Counted from the first letter of the stretch, positions 32,701-47,705 are shown. The stretch is 64,000 nucleotides of DNA from Motacilla alba alba (GCF_015832195.1 NC_052017.1:93150429-93214428), one strand, 5' to 3'. Made by a program: numbers and translations. The notes: generated from the letters alone by a model not told the origin.

Positions 32701-35700
32701 CTATTTGCAGGTCGTAAATTTAGCTCCAATTGCATTAGGCATGTACAAGTAACACAAGAAACTCTCTGTCATGGGCATGGGTGTCTGGGTTTCTGCAGTC
32801 ACTACATAACCCTTCCTGAGCTGAGCACCTGCAGAGGGAACATCCCTCTGAGGGGATGCACGGTGGGCTGCACTAGCTAAACACATCCTCGGATCGTGCC
32901 AGAGCTTCTCAGAAATTTGCAACTCTTGCAATTTTATCTCCAGAAGTTTGAATGAGTATTTCTATTTTTTTGCATCATCCAGGTGATCTGGAACGTCTGA
33001 GCATTTGTAGTTTATGTTATCCAGATTAAAAACTAATGTGATGGTGCATTAGGTGCCAAGGACATTAAAATGTAAAAGCAAACAGATTACAAAATCTAAT
33101 TTATGAAGCATTCTGAAATTAATAGTAGTGCTATCAGCTGGTTGTTATGTACTGGTTGTCACAGCCAAGTGTAATCTGAAAGTCTGACCAGTAGATTGAA
33201 TCCTGGAAGATGGAATGACCCCAGATATGTAAACCTTGTTAAATAGCAAAGCACACACATTTTATTTTGAGTTGCAAATCCTTTTTGCAACCGTTTTTGC
33301 AAATCCCCTAATAATGGGACCCTAGAATTTGGAAGCAAAAAAAACCTTTAAGCACAAGTAACAAAGTAAAGATTCCAGCAACACTTTGGTTTTAAAATTT
33401 AATTATTTCCTTCTTTTCCCTTTGCAGTGTATATGCCATATGTGCATGTGGTATGTTCACTACATTAGTTCATTATTATTATTTATTTAATTCTTTTTAA
33501 CCAATGAAGTTGTGTCCTTGTCTGTTTTCTGGGAAAAAAATATAGAAATAATTTTCTGCCCCAGCCCAATATCATGTGAGCGCCACAATGATGGTGTCTG
33601 GAATGTATCATTTACTAGTGTCTTTACATGCTAACTTATTCTCCTTTTCTGTTAAACCAATGAATTATATTCTCTTAGTAATTTATTCACTTGTCAAAAC
33701 TGAATGTTAAAAAACCTGGAGGTTTGCCTTAAACTTATAATAGAATTTAAAGGGCAAGTATTCAAAATTCAGCTTCAAGGTGTGGACCTTTTGCACAACC
33801 TTACAAGTGCTTTCTGAGTGTTATCATTTTGTCAGTACAATTCTTACCTGATTTGCATTCTTCACATTTCTCTCTTTAACAGGCTGGAATTTGCACATTT
33901 AAGTTGCAAGTTACTACAGGCATCAGTTGATTTGAAGATACCTTGCAAATGCAAAATAGACACCTTTTGCTGAATGTTCAGCTTTGGAACCAGAGGAGGA
34001 CCAATAAGACAGAAAGGCTTTGCAAACAGAAATGTCATGACCTATGGCTTGGGGAAAAGTTTTCAAAAAGATACCACTAATTTCTGATATTGTCAGTTTC
34101 TGAGAGTGCTAATTGTGGTTGGGAGATGCTGAATTTAAAAAAAAATGTTGAGAAGTCCAAAAGGAGAGTATGCTTTGAAAATACTAATTTGTGGGAACTG
34201 AGTGACCCAATGAGTTGGGCCGCTTTGGTTGTTCTCTTCACAGATTCCTGGAGAATTCTGGGTAGCATGAAGGAAACTGTTCATTTCTAAGGAGTTTGGA
34301 AATAAAAGAAATTAGAAGTTTAGAGGATAATGAAGGTCTTCCCACTCAGGAGAGTGCAGCAATAAATATTCAGGAATATGAAGCTCATCTTAAAGATCCT
34401 TACATAATTCCAAGCCAGAAAGAAAATAACTTCTGTATTTTTGGTCTGACACTGTGTACAACTGCATACTGTATTTTTATCTAGCAAGAAAGAGTCCATC
34501 AAATACAAATGTAACATGTACAATGATCCTTCATTCTAGCTCTAACACAGATGGTTATCCCTATAACAAATAAATAGGAAGGCTCAGAATCAAGAAAGGA
34601 TAAGAAAAATTATAACCAAGAGAAAAAAGGCCCAGTGCAGATGATCTTGTGAGACACTACTTGATCCAACTCCCCTTAAGATCTCATATCTCAAAATCAC
34701 AGTGGGATAGCAGAGCCTAGGAGCACTTACTGGGGAATACAAATATGGATAACTGCAACTCCAAACTACCTGTTAAACACAGTCATATAGTATTCTGTCA
34801 GGCAGGTTCAGGGCAGTTTGGAGCATTTTGCTCTGCAATATACTCTCCAATTTCCTCTGGAGCCCTCAAAGTCCATCTCTTCCAGTTCTTTGAAAACCTA
34901 GACACTCTTGAGCATTTTTTTTAATAGAATTGCTCTTTATGGTAATGTTTGTGTTAGGAATAAAAGTAAGTAAAGAAGAAAAGCTTCCCCACTTTTATAA
35001 AGTTAGACATCTTAATATTTGTTTTCCTTCTGCACTGAAACATTTTTGTGAGGTAGTTTTATGTTGGACCTGCCAATGCTGGCAAGCCTGTGCTATTGGT
35101 GCAGCATGGAGAATGCAGAAGTTAAAGTCTATACCCTGTCACTGTTCCTTCACGTGCTTCTAACTCTTCTTCCCCATTCATCCCATGACTTCTTAGTGTT
35201 CTCATCACCAGAACCATCAGTGTTTATTCCTACTGGTCCACGAATGTGGTAAGAAAAAATGAGATGAAGATATTAACACCTTTTTGGATTGTGTTCGGCG
35301 AATCAGATAAACGTAAAGGAATGCTGCATGAGAAGTCCTGTATTCTAAGCCAGGTCTGTAAGCTCACAGATTCACCACAATCCCTTCCTCAACTATCAAA
35401 GTATTTAAGGCAAATCCAGAAACCTTGTCAGCTCCTACAGATTATCACAGTGGGCTACAAGACAGGTGCGTAGTTAAAGCATTTCCTGAGCTTCTGGACA
35501 AGCCAGTCCTGTCCTTTGTTGCCAACTTGTGGGGTGCCCTTACACAGGTTATTTAAAAGATACTTTTCAAAGGCTTGCCTGGAAACGTGGTGACAGAGGA
35601 AGGTATTCATCCGGGAATACTTAGAATAACTCAACTGGAGTCAGGATTATTAAATTCTCCTGCTGTCACTGGCTTGCAATGCATAACTTGCACTTATTTG

Positions 35701-38700
35701 AGTAAGCCGCTCTGTTGTGGCCTCTGTTTATATTCTGGTCTTCTGAAACTTTAAGACTTTTATTATGCAAGTTTCATAACATTTAAAAGGTAAATTAGTG
35801 ATAAATACGTCCACACTTAATAACATTGAAGTAATATCTTCACCAAGCTGCAAAGATTGCAGGGATAATTCAATCTATAGATTTACAAATAATTTATTCC
35901 GTTTTTATTTGAACTAGTTTTGCTGTATGAATGAATTAAACAGCTGGCAGTTTGCCTGTCTGTTCATTGCTCTGCTCCTTTCTCTCCCATTTCTAATGTT
36001 TTGCTCTTGCCCTAGCTGCAAATACAGCATCCTTTTTACTTCACAAACATCCTCTCCAAATGAGTTAGACAAGGGAGATGCTGGAGTGTGAGGTGATGTT
36101 TCAGGGCAATTCAAAGGCATGTTTTCTTACATGATTTACTAAGTGTTCTCAGAAATATTGTTTCATTTCATAACATTTCCAGTTAGGGTTTTTGGGGGTT
36201 GGTTTTTTGTTTTGGGTTTTTTTTGGCAATATTCTTCCCTAGTACAGTGGAGCAGATTTCTGAATGAGGCTGATGAGATTTGTAATATACCCCAAGTTAA
36301 TTTAGACAGCAGGTTAGCCCCTCAACAAAACTGTGGCCCATATACAAGTCAAATCTGCTTTTTTCCTTGGGCAATGATTTATTTCCCTCTTAAATTGGCT
36401 GGACCAGTTAGTTTTTTATTTTTATTAAGTCACACTATTCTTAAATGAAACTATTGATTTAAAGTCAGCTTAGTGAGGATTTAATTTGTTTTCAGGGGAT
36501 TAGAGCAGGTAACATGGGATAATTTTACAATAAAGTGGAATAGAAGCATTCCTTCACATTACCCTCACCTTTTTTTCTTGCCAGGCTGCACAGACATTAC
36601 AAATTTTCAAGTGAATTGTGGAAATACATTCATAAATCAGGCCTAATTCCTCTGCCTGCTTAAAGGCTATTCTAAAGAATATTTTCCTTTGACCTTGTCC
36701 ATGTTTGTCCTTCCATGGGCTGGTGCATCTGATAATTCCACACAAACACAGATTCACACAAAGTTTTTTTGTGTCCACAGTAGGAATTGTAAACAGGGAT
36801 ATTTGTTGAGAAATACAAGACCAGACATGTCTTTTAATACAGAGGCTACAGAGTGTTTTAAAACACCACTGTATTGCTCACAAGCAGGGATAGTTATTGT
36901 TGGTATTCCTTGCTGGCATACTGGGTATGTTGGGGGTTTTTTATATAGTACAGTGATTTCAATCTCTGCTCCATGTAACCTCAGGAAACCTCTTCCTTCT
37001 TTGTCATTCTGTCTTTCAATCACATCTAACACACAATCTAACAATTTCTGGGATTTCACCTGGTGTTGTACCATCTGCATTTGCTGCTTTGCACTCAGTG
37101 ACTTGAGCAAGGACAAACTCTACAGCTCTGAGTAGCACTGCCCCAAGACCAGACACTCCCCTTTTCTATGCTTCTTCTTTTTGATGGTCTTGCTTGTTTT
37201 TCTTAGCAGTCCTCTGATTCTGGCAACACATCCTTGCTAGGAAATATTTCGAAGTTGTTCTACATAGCATATTTCCCATTTCTCACACACATGGACAATG
37301 TTCCTCCCATCTCTTTATTTTTAACTTATAGGAAGCACATACGTGCTCCACCAAGTTGTGAGGAAAAGCAAAACAAGCCCTTACTGCAGTATTGAATTTC
37401 ATTTTCTTACCTGGCCTCTGTCACTTGTGTTCTTCCCAGGGGATGGGCAGCTGAAAGCAGCAGAAGGATAACCCTATTGGCTACATATCTTCTTCTTCCA
37501 TGCTTTTCTGTGGTCCCTGTCTCCCCATCTCTGTCTTGTGAGGCATGAGGACTGTTTCTCTCTGCTACTACTGAGTGAAATGGGAAAAAAAGGCTCAGAT
37601 TTTGTTATTATGACTTTACTGAGTGGAAATGGCCCCACTGTTACTCGGGTCTTGGGAATAGAGATATTTTTTTCCCTCTCCCTGGAAATCCCCAGATTCC
37701 TGGTAGAAATGCAGGATGTAGGTGGACTGGTAGGATGTAAGGCAGCCTTACCTCAAATATTTATAAGGGCAAAAGAGAACAGAAAGGAGAATTGGAAGAT
37801 CCAGCACAAACACCTAGTTACAGAAGGGCAGCCATCCTCCCTTCCCCGAGGCAAGACAGGCCCAGCAAGAATAGGAAACACCCGCCCTGATGATGGCGTC
37901 ATGGGGCTTCCAGGTCCCTGAGGAGTTTCTTTTTTAGAGTGGGAGAACTCTCCTCCTTTCCTCTCTTCTCCCTTTATTTATCTCACCAAGTCCTCCTGTG
38001 AAGGAAGGCTTCTTTTGCTCTATTCCTCTTACAATGCCTGGCTTTTTAGGTTGTTTTTCAGTGTCTGTTAACACAGTTGGCTTCTGATTAGACTTTCTAT
38101 TGTAGGTGTCGCTGATAAAATTTCAGCAGGCACACAGACTCAGCTCTACATATACATTAAACCAGATGCAGCTCACTGGCTGGGTTTCATGGTTGTTGTT
38201 TCGTTTTTTTCTCCTTGCTATATAAATGTGAGATCATAAGTAGTAGAGAAAGAAGATGGAGATATTTCTTGGAAGACAGAGGAGAAAAAAGCATATACTC
38301 TCAATTGCACTGCTTACAAGGACTGTGTTTTATTATTATTTATTAATGGGGAAAAAAAAAGCTTTGCGCACACCACACTCTACAATTTTATGAGATCCAC
38401 ATCTGGAATCCAGAGCATCTCAGGAATCAATCTATCAGACCCTAGTCAATTGTAATAATGCACCTGGGGTGAAATTCTGGCTCCATTAAAGTCAGCTGGA
38501 ACTTTGCCATTGCAATGCAAAAAGTGATGGCTGATGTAGGCTACTCCATATTAACTCTCGGGCAGAGTGAGATGGCTTATAAGTTGCCAATATTTCCAGA
38601 TTTGGCATAACATTCAGGAAAAAAACACTGTCAATCCTATGTCTCTGTACAGAGAGAAAAAGTAAGAGTTATAATGAGGTCATAGTGCCTGTACATTTGC

Positions 38701-41233
38701 CTGTTCTAAGTGTTCATTAACTTTTTTTCATAGGTAGAAGCTTTTAGGATGAAACAGAAATATTGTTTGTTGTGCCTCAAGGTCAACATATATATTTTTG
38801 TGTGTGTGCATGTAAGCCATCCAAAATCCTGCTTATAAATATCTATTTTGTTGTGCTTTTTCACATCCTTCCACTGGATATGCATTTCCAACTGTAAATA
38901 GTATATTCCCATTACCTACCCATCAGTCAAATCGGCTCATTTCTGAAATTCAATTAAAAGGGTCTCATTGCCATAAATCGAAAACGATATTTTATTGTTA
39001 CTTTGTAATTTGGAAGAATGAAAATTAAAACAGTAGCTCTGATGGAAAGAAATGGCTACTAAATCATAATGATATTTTGCAGTTTATCTGCTCATTGCTA
39101 TTTTATTTCAGCTATTTCAGAATGGAAGGACGATGAAGTTACTTGCACACTCTATACCAGTCTTATTTATTTTTTTGGCTACTTCAAGCACTTGTCTAAA
39201 TCTTTTTTATGATTGTTTATCTAAGTTTCTCCCAAATGTTTCATCAATTGCTATCCCTGTTCTTTTATTCCATATGTTAACTGCTTCCTTTGTATAAAAG
39301 ACAGTTTGCTTAAATTCCTTTGGCTCTTGACCTCTTCTTACCCTTGGCAGAGACACTCTGTAATTTTGGGGATTTTTTTTTTATGCTGAGCATCAATTGA
39401 ATTGTCTTAGTGTCAGATAAAATGAACAGAAAGGCCACATATGTGTCATTTAACTTGTGAACTTGGCTACGGATACAATAGATTTCATGAAATGGGTGCA
39501 AGGTGGGGGACAACCAGAGGTTGAAATTGAAGTTTCCATGCTCTGACTACCGATGAAAATTAAAAAGAATAAGCATGTTAAGAGGCATTTATAATCAGCC
39601 ACAGTGACTAGTAGTAAATAATGAAGATACTGCTGCTCTGAGGAATAGGCAATGCCAAACCTGCAAACTCTCTTTAAGATTTAGCAGGAGTTTTACTGGC
39701 TGGTGGGGAAAAAGAACTGCTTCAGTTTTGTGTTGCTTCAGTATAGATATTACGAGGGGCCAAACTCGTTCTGTCTCACTACCCTCTTCCAACCCCATTC
39801 AAAAACCATAATGCTGAATGTTTTGCTTCAGCTGGACTATTATGCATTCTGCCTAGAAACATCTGTGGAAAAAGAAGAAAAGAACCACTGGAAACATGGA
39901 GCAGAAACGAATTTAGCACCTGGCAAAGTAAAAAATCACACATACCAAGGAGATTTTGTGGAAGGAGAAGAAATGAGAGGAGGGCATATTTATTAAAACA
40001 AAAAGAAAAGAAAAAATGTCAAAACCACGTATCTGCCATATACAATATGTAGAAGAAAGCCCTCAGCCTATTCAGTAGAAGATGTTAACCAGAATACTAG
40101 AAGTAATTCAGTTTTCATTTGAGTTGAATACAAATATTTGCAAGAATACACATATGTATAACATCTCTAGGCAATGAAAACCTAGTTTTAAATTTACCCT
40201 GGAAGAAAGATTTATGCAGCCATTTCTCATAGGTAAAACTGGTGCAGAACCACATAAAAACCACCATAAAGTTTGGTTATGTCTAGATACCACCCTTCTT
40301 CAAAGCAAGATCTTTGGCAGTCAGGCAGAGTGTGAGACACCTCTGTTTGGCTCCATTTACCAGGACAATTCCTGCTGACTTAAATGGAAGCTGTGCCTAA
40401 ATTAGGGCTATTGCCCAGTCCCTAATGAGGAGAGTGCTGTAACTTGGGTCACTTGCAGTGCCTGGCAGCACAGCTGAAGTCTGTGCCTCCTTTCCTTTCC
40501 CTTCCCCTCAAGAGTCCCCACAGCAGGTGAGGCTTTTCCCTTCCTTTGCTCTGAAGATTAAGCACAACAAAGGATGTTTTCTGTAAAGCGAGGCACACAG
40601 TGCAGTTTTGCCTTCTCTCTAGTTGATGTTCTAATGTGTAACTGTAGGGTTTAATTTTACTTTACATTAATCAAAGAACAATAAAGGCCATAAAAACCCC
40701 ACTAAGAAGCATTTCAAGTTAAGATCCAAAGCTAAATGCCATGGGATTTTGCCTATTGTCTTGTTTAGTCCCTCTGTAAAAAGAGCTAGATAGCAGGAGA
40801 AAGAAAGAAAAATTGAGCCCATGTTTTTTGCATAGAGATGGAGAAAACACATAATAAATTAGGGGGAGAGAGGAGTGAAATAAAGGCCAGAGGTAAACGA
40901 CGTTTAATTGTGTGAGCTGCTCTTCCTCTTGTGGTTCCTGCCAGCTGCTGCTGCTATTGCTACCTTCCTGTTTTAAGATGAAAGCAATGATGGTAGACAC
41001 GTGCAGACACACAAAAGAACCTATTTGGACTGGTGTGTCAGCTCATCTTTATCAAATGTTGCACAGGTATATTTTGTTGCCATGCTTCATTACCCCAGAA
41101 TGGCGTGCCTGAAATGTTTGTCTCTTCTATAAACCCAATAGCTTTCCCAGCGAGTCACATTTGACAGAGCAATAGACAGGTATTCGCTTGCTGGCATCCG
41201 TTTGTAAAGCCCGGGCAATTATGTATGTATTAT

Positions 41234-41234
<1 letters not shown>
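29731..41234. other. Unique AT-rich DNA, no gene seen
   Basis: Over 11 kb without a recognisable gene or transposon. CAGGTAAGA at 31351-31359 is a perfect donor match ending an open frame that begins near 31150, but no acceptor or promoter upstream supports an exon. Stretches at about 33000-33260, 35560-35860 and 38940-39160 are dense in homeobox-type AT motifs and could be conserved non-coding DNA. The frames at 36689-37135 and 36754-37116 are antisense shadows of each other. Confidence 0.5.
32065..32106 (+). repeat. T/C-rich low-complexity tract
   Basis: Forty-two bases made almost entirely of T runs broken by single C. Low complexity only. Confidence 0.88.
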
Positions 41235-41284
<50 letters not shown>

Positions 41285-41286
41285 TA
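41235..41286. repeat. (TA)n microsatellite
   Basis: About 44 bp of perfect TA dinucleotides followed by TACATATATACACA. The flank to about 41360 stays rich in ATAC and CATA units, so the array probably once extended further. It is self-complementary and so can form cruciforms. Minus-strand frames with I-Y-I-Y runs arise from it and are not genes. Confidence 0.96.
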
Positions 41287-41764
41287 CACATGGGGGAACA
41301 CACACACATAAAGATATGCATATAAACATGCATACATATGTATATATATGTCTATAAACACAAAGAACATGAGAGGGTGATGTACTGCTATATTATTTGT
41401 ATATAGGGGGAGACTAGACACCTATATATGCAATATAAAAGGGATGCTCAGTACAAATATGTGCATGTTTGTACTGAAATTAACATATCCACGTAGAAAA
41501 AATTAGTAAGGGAAAACAGGAGTTTTAATACAGATTTTTTTTGTTCAAATGCAGACAGAACTTTAGTGAAGAATTCAATATTGGAAAAATAGGTGGATAG
41601 TCTCTTATGAATATTTTATTTCTAAGGTTTTCCACCGAGGGAAAAAAAGCCCAACGAAATATGAGACACGTCACTTTAGCTTGGAACTAGAGTTAACAGT
41701 AACTCTGTTCAAGAGAAGCAGGAAATGAGACTAAAAGGAAGAATAAAATGAAGCTGGGTTTTTT

Positions 41765-41830
41765 GTTGTTGTTGTTGTTGATGGTATATTGGGTGGCTTT
41801 TTTTTTTTTTGTTTGTTTGTTTGTTTCTTT
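41765..41830 (+). repeat. (GTT)n, T13 and (GTTT)n tracts
   Basis: GTT repeated five times at 41765-41780, T13 at 41798-41810, then five GTTT units to 41830. Compound simple repeat. Confidence 0.9.
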
Positions 41831-44087
41831 ATTTTTGGTTTCGCTTTTTTCCCCTGGAGGAAAGGTGTTATTTGGAGGAAAAAGCTCTGAGGGGAGAAGT
41901 CAGTCCCAGTATGTGCCTTGGGGCCCTTCTGCACAAACAGCCAGCCACGCAGGGTTTGCAGACACATCTGAAGAGTGAGAGAAAGATTCAATAACAGCGT
42001 GGCTACCTTCATTAGTTTTAAACTAATTCACATGCTAGTGCTTGGTGTATTGCTTAAATGTGTCTGATTGCTCACCTGTAACATGATAACATTTTCTCCC
42101 TCATAGGAGGGTGAAGTTGAGGGCTCATGAGCTTCTCCCTGACAGCTCCTGCTCCAGCTGTGCTGAAGATGTGCACACACCAAAATGCACATGTGCCTAT
42201 AGCCAAGGAGAGAGGACTATCTGCACTGCCAAATACTCTTTTAGCTGGAAAGAAAGCTGCAAGCCTGAGAATTGTAAGGTGGGTGCTGCTTGCCCTGCCA
42301 TCCAGAACAGAGGGCTAATGGCATGGGGGCAGATGGAGCCCGGGTGTAACCACACAGAATTTGCAGGATAGCTCCATCCCAGGGTGGTAACAGCATTGAA
42401 ATTACTTGATGGATACTATTTTTATTATTATTACTTTAATGCACCATTGTGGACATGGTCCTGTACCATAAAAGAGTAACGCAAGCAAAACACAGGCCTT
42501 ATATATGCAATTACATCCACTGCAGCTCAAAAAGAAGACAATTAGTGGAGTGCATTCCCCAGAAAGCCATCCGCGAAGGTCAGAGTTCGGGAGTAACATT
42601 TCCTTTCTCAGCTCTCCCCCCAGAAAACTAGATATTACCAGCATCAAATCATCCACAGAGCACTCTAACTAAAAGGAGAACATTATGGGTAAGTAGCAGG
42701 CACTGTAATTGCCTAAACAAACAGAGTTTAGACAGAAAAACTGTATTTCTAGTGTTTCTAGACTGTGGTTGTGTTTGGGGGGTTTTTTGGTTGGTTCATT
42801 GGTTATGTATTTTTTGTCTATTTTGTTGCATAGTTTTTTGTAAGTTTTGAGTTGGGTTTTTGTGTTGCTTCTTTTTCTGTATCTAATGCTAATAAATAGC
42901 ATAATGTAGAAAATGCTGCCTTGATTTACTGACAAAATTAAAATATGAAACTGCACCTTTTACTAAAATTACAGTTCATGGCTGCTAACAAGAAGATGAG
43001 GAATAAAAATGATCTGGACTCCCAAATTTGAAACAAATCTCTTATTTTGAATTTTGAAAGCATTTATGGTGCTATCTTTTCCCCCATTTTAGTGTGTGCT
43101 TGTAATGCCCCGCTGGAACTGGAAGTGGCTTAGACAGCCTGCAAGATGTTGTCCTTCCTGCAGGAGTGGAAAGGGGACCAGAAATACCAGCACTTCTGTA
43201 TCTCTGCTAAATTTCCAGTCCATTTGAGCAGACAGACATAGTTGTGTTGGGTTTGGCTCAGTGTTTTTGGGGCACTCAAAGTCAGTGATTACCTCCTCCT
43301 CTCCAGCTGCCCTATTGCAGTGCTCCTCCAGAAGCACTTGGAGGAGGCTCTACCTGTTACTAATGGCTGCTAAGCAGCTGCTGTCTTTTACTTCTTGGTC
43401 TGTTCACCACCGGCTGGCTTATGTGAGGAAGGTGGCTTGTCCACATCTGGTTTTGGTACAGGAGACCCCACATAGCTGGGGATAGATCCCCTTTTTATGA
43501 GCAAATCCTGCAAAAGGACATCGTGGCTCTCATGTAATGTTGGCAGCAAATGCGTTGCTGGCTGTGCTTGGAAGTTCCCTCCATAATTTTGTTTCTCGTG
43601 TCCATTTTCATTGCAAGATTTTCAGGATACAGAGTCAACCCCAGCCAGCTTATTCTCAACACCAAGGCTTCTCATTTGGCTGGTGCTAAGGCATTGTTGT
43701 AATTAGTAATAGCTTAATAGGCTTGAGAAACTTGAACCTCCCCTTGACCACTGTGGTATTCAGTGTCATTTCAGGAACTGCATCACACGAGTTCTATGTC
43801 TGAAAGAGGTGCTACAGCATCCACCACAGATAATATGATGCCTCTTAGGACTCCTGCCCTGTGTAAACTTCTCCTCATACAAACTGCTCAAAATCAACAG
43901 CAGGGTGGGTAGGGCAATAAAGGGGAGAAGATCATGGGCTGAGGGGCCAGAGGGAGCTGCTGGAAAGCAGCAGCAGATTATGTGGAGCTGAAAGCAGGGC
44001 AGAACCTTTGGGTGAATAATAGCACCCACTGTGTTTGTATCAAATGCCATGGGAATTTTCTTTAATGAAAGGCCGCATATGTCCCCG

Positions 44088-44107
44088 TTTTTTTTTTTTT
44101 TTTTTTT
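44088..44107 (+). repeat. T20 homopolymer
   Basis: Uninterrupted run of 20 T with no retroposon recognised beside it. Confidence 0.93.
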
Positions 44108-44731
44108 CTCCACACTGGAATCAAAGGCAGGGCAGCAAGAAATACATCTGTAGGATCGTTGCAGCTTTTTGGTCCAGTGTATTATACTGAACACACTATT
44201 GCAACTGTGCAACTGTATATTACCTTTCCTTTAATGGTACATCTTGTGGTCAGATTTTTGGGGAGCATGATGGCAATTGCAGTGAGCCCCCTCCTAGGCA
44301 TAGATAATGGCATAACCAGGTCTGCTTGTTGTTAGTCATCAGCCCTGTATCTGACCTCTGTGCATGTGTGCATCTAATGACAAAAATGTGTGTTGATAAG
44401 CAGCATTTTATGAAAGAGTTATTTGCTTAATATATTATTCTGGCTTAACATCTGCATGTGGATTGGAAACTGTCAGAGTGAAACAGAGTAATTTTAAAAG
44501 GTATATGACAATATAAAGATGGTGTGAGGTAACCTGCTGGGACAGTCGTGGTGAAATCAGATTGGCAAAAATAAGTGTTGACCCGTTACTTGGAAGAAAG
44601 AGGCAAATTTATAACTGTTGTATGTTACTGTGTTAAATAACTCAATTTACTTTTATTTTAATCTGAACACTTGAAGATCTTAGAAAATTAGTTAGAAGTC
44701 ATTTGGTCTCTCTAGTTTGTGCTAATTTAGG

Positions 44732-44787
44732 ATTTTTTTGTTCCTTTTCTTTTCTTTTTTTTTTCTTTTCTTTTTCTTTGCTTTTTT
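44732..44787 (+). repeat. T/C-rich low-complexity tract
   Basis: TTTTC and T runs over about 55 bp. A pyrimidine-rich simple sequence with no splice exon after it. Confidence 0.85.
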
Positions 44788-47550
44788 GAAAGGCAATGTT
44801 GGTTGAGTGTCTCCAAGAAAATTAAGTACTGGCAAGGGGGCAGAAAATCGTGCCTGTTATTTCATGTAGCCAGAGAAAGAAGCAACACCTTGGAGGTGAA
44901 TGATAGATATTATTATAAAAGAGTTGTAGCTCAGGGCAGGTGAGTGGTGTGTTAATGAGGAGCCACCTCCTGCTTTCTGACAGATGACTGTCATTGTTCA
45001 AATGCTGCCATCAGATTGATTAATAACTGGGTCATCCTGCCCTGCAGTTGGAGTAGACTGTCTTCATTCTTTTGCTGATTTCTCTAATATGCTGACCTGG
45101 AGGTGACCCAATAGAGGTGGAGCTGAGATTAGCATTTCATTTCTTGTAGAACAACAAGAAAAAATTCACAAGGAGGTGGTGGGTGCAGGGGGAACATTAA
45201 CCAAAACCTCAAAGAGCAACCCCAGAGAAAACCCCAGAGCAACCCCCAAACTTATTCATCATTTATGAATAGGCAGTTTTAGTATTTTATACATTTATAT
45301 TTTCAATATAGGTTTAAATTAGTCAGGTTCTTTTCTGCAGTGTCAGCTAAACCTAAATGAAAAGATGTATAAGGTCTTTTCAGAACATGTAAAAAAATGT
45401 AAAGACCTGTGTACTGAGGGGCAGGGGAGTGAGCTGATATAAGATCAAAATTCCTGCTTTGCCTTAATGTCTCCTAATGTTCACTAAATTCACTATTAAA
45501 AGACCAAATAGTAAACAGCATGCTTTGACAAGTGAAATACAGGCGTATTATCCCAGATGACTGTTATTATGTGGAAAGAATGGCAATTCTCCTTCAAGAT
45601 TTGTGTAATTTTCTCTCTTTTCTTGATTTAAACTCTTCTGAAAGCAATGGCATGGTGAGTTTACCTTTCTCCTTGTCATATGTTGGCAAGGTGTGATGGC
45701 TCTCATCTGCTTCAGGAGCATGGAGCACAATATAATAGTCAACTTGAGCCAGAAGGATACTTGCAACTAATTAGGATTCAATTTTCAGACTTTTTGGAAC
45801 ATTGCTTTGGCTAAAAGTTACATGAAAATATCCTTCAAATAGCTTGTGAAATTGGCTCATTTCTGGCACTCTTTTAAAATTACCAACCCTTCTATTACAT
45901 GGACCAGCTCCGCAATTTGAGACTTTTCTATTTAAATGCAACATTTGTAACATTTTTCAAGAATACCTGCTATTCCTTCCATCTTCCTGGAGAGTCCCCT
46001 CCCTTGTCCTTTCTCATTACTTACAAAAGCAACCAAGCCTTTCTATCCTGGGACTCCAGAGCAGAGCACAGTGCTCCTCTGGAATGTGGCTAACCAGGTG
46101 AACAGACCTAGAAGTGCTCCCATTGGATCACGTGTGCTCTGTTCACGTCCACATGCCATGTAGAGTACCTTCAGCTCAGTTAAAGCATTAGGCCACTTCT
46201 GAATTAGTTTTTGTTTTGTTTCTACAGAGGACAACCTTCCCTTTTTAAGCGAGGCTTATGTTTTCAGATATAAGCAGTGAGGAGACAAAGCCAATAATTA
46301 TCAGCTTCAAAAACAACTTCAAATCCCCACACTGAATCATGATTTGTGTTTTAAACACATTTGGTCTTACAGCATGCAAGATTGCTTTATGCTCACAAAA
46401 TACATAACTAGAGGCTAGAACAAAACAAAACCCAGTAGAAAAAGAAAGAAGGGTTTGTCAAAAACAAAACATACCCAGCTGTTAATTTTTAGTACTTCAT
46501 GTATGTAGCACCATAGTTCAAGCAACTTCTGTACTGTGGAGCCATTTTTGAACAGTTATCTCTGCCTGCAGAAAGTTCCTTTAAAAAGAAGGAAAACCTT
46601 AATGTAGGTCATACCTCTACAAAAATTAAGGGGTTTTGAGCAGTGAAGATTCTAGATAGAAATACTGAATCCTTTCCCCTTTACCTAAAGCTGCATGTGT
46701 GTAAAGTATTCACCACGTGCTGTGCAATGTATACAAGCTGGTTCTTCATTCAGTGCTGTGAGACCACCCCATGTTCGACATGCAGTTTTGGTAATCTGGA
46801 GTTACTTTTGAAGCAGCTTCAACTTGGAAACATTGGATCTGCTCATTAACAACCAAACGGTTGCAAAATTCGAGGCAGGCATTGCTGTCCTCTTGCGCAA
46901 AACGTTGGGTCCCAAATAACTTTAAGCTTGGGTAAAACAATAACCAGGGCAGTTATTTTGATATTTTAAGAGTAATAATTAGCATAGGGCTTCTGTGAAG
47001 TCCAAGAATAAGGACATTTTTTGGAGGCATATTTGAAAGGAAGCCTTGGAGTTCTGTGAGGGGAGGAGAGCTTCTGAGCCTTTTGAAGTAACTGCTGTGG
47101 ACATTCTCCATTTCAGTTTAGCACACTGTTAAATCTATTCAGTTACATTAGGGCTCTGGTTAAGCAACATTAAAAGTTGACTTTAGACCCATAAAAGCCA
47201 GGAAACTCAGTGTTAAGGCTGAAAATCCTGGCTGCAGCTCTGCTTTTGGCCCAAGGCCTTATACCAAAATAATAACAATAATGCAAAAAAATTTGAATTA
47301 AGGCTGCAGTGGCACACTAGATTTCAGATTCCACTATGGCCTTTTTCTTTATTGCACCCTTCAGTCACTTTTTTACTCTTTTTCATGATAGCAAACTTTT
47401 CTCAAACACTGCTCCAAATACCTGTGGTAACCAATACCTTTCTAGGTAGGTGGAAGTGGTGATATCAAAGTAATCACTGTGAAATGGCAAATATCTTTCC
47501 AGCAATGCCCACTTAAAGACCTTTAAGATTCCTATCTTGGGATGTGTGTT

Positions 47551-47606
47551 GACAAACTGGTGTACCGTGGTATCTGAAGTGACAAACTGGTGTGCCGTCA
47601 TATCTG
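47551..47606 (+). repeat. Imperfect 30-bp tandem duplication
   Basis: Two adjacent copies of a 30-bp unit beginning GACAAACTGGTGT. The second copy is complete for 26 bases, differs at three to four positions (for example ACCGTGG against GCCGTCA), and ends in TATCTG. Minor and probably fairly old. Confidence 0.88.
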
Positions 47607-47705
47607 TAAAATGCTTTTTTCATGTTATCTAGTTTTGCTCCTTCTACTTAAACCATAATTCTGAGAGGAAAGAGATCATTTAAAAGTTCCAGAAAGAAGC
47701 AGAGG

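Noticed and set aside
41127..41421. Minus-strand frames rich in Y-I-Y-I
   Set aside because: They are translations of the (TA)n microsatellite.
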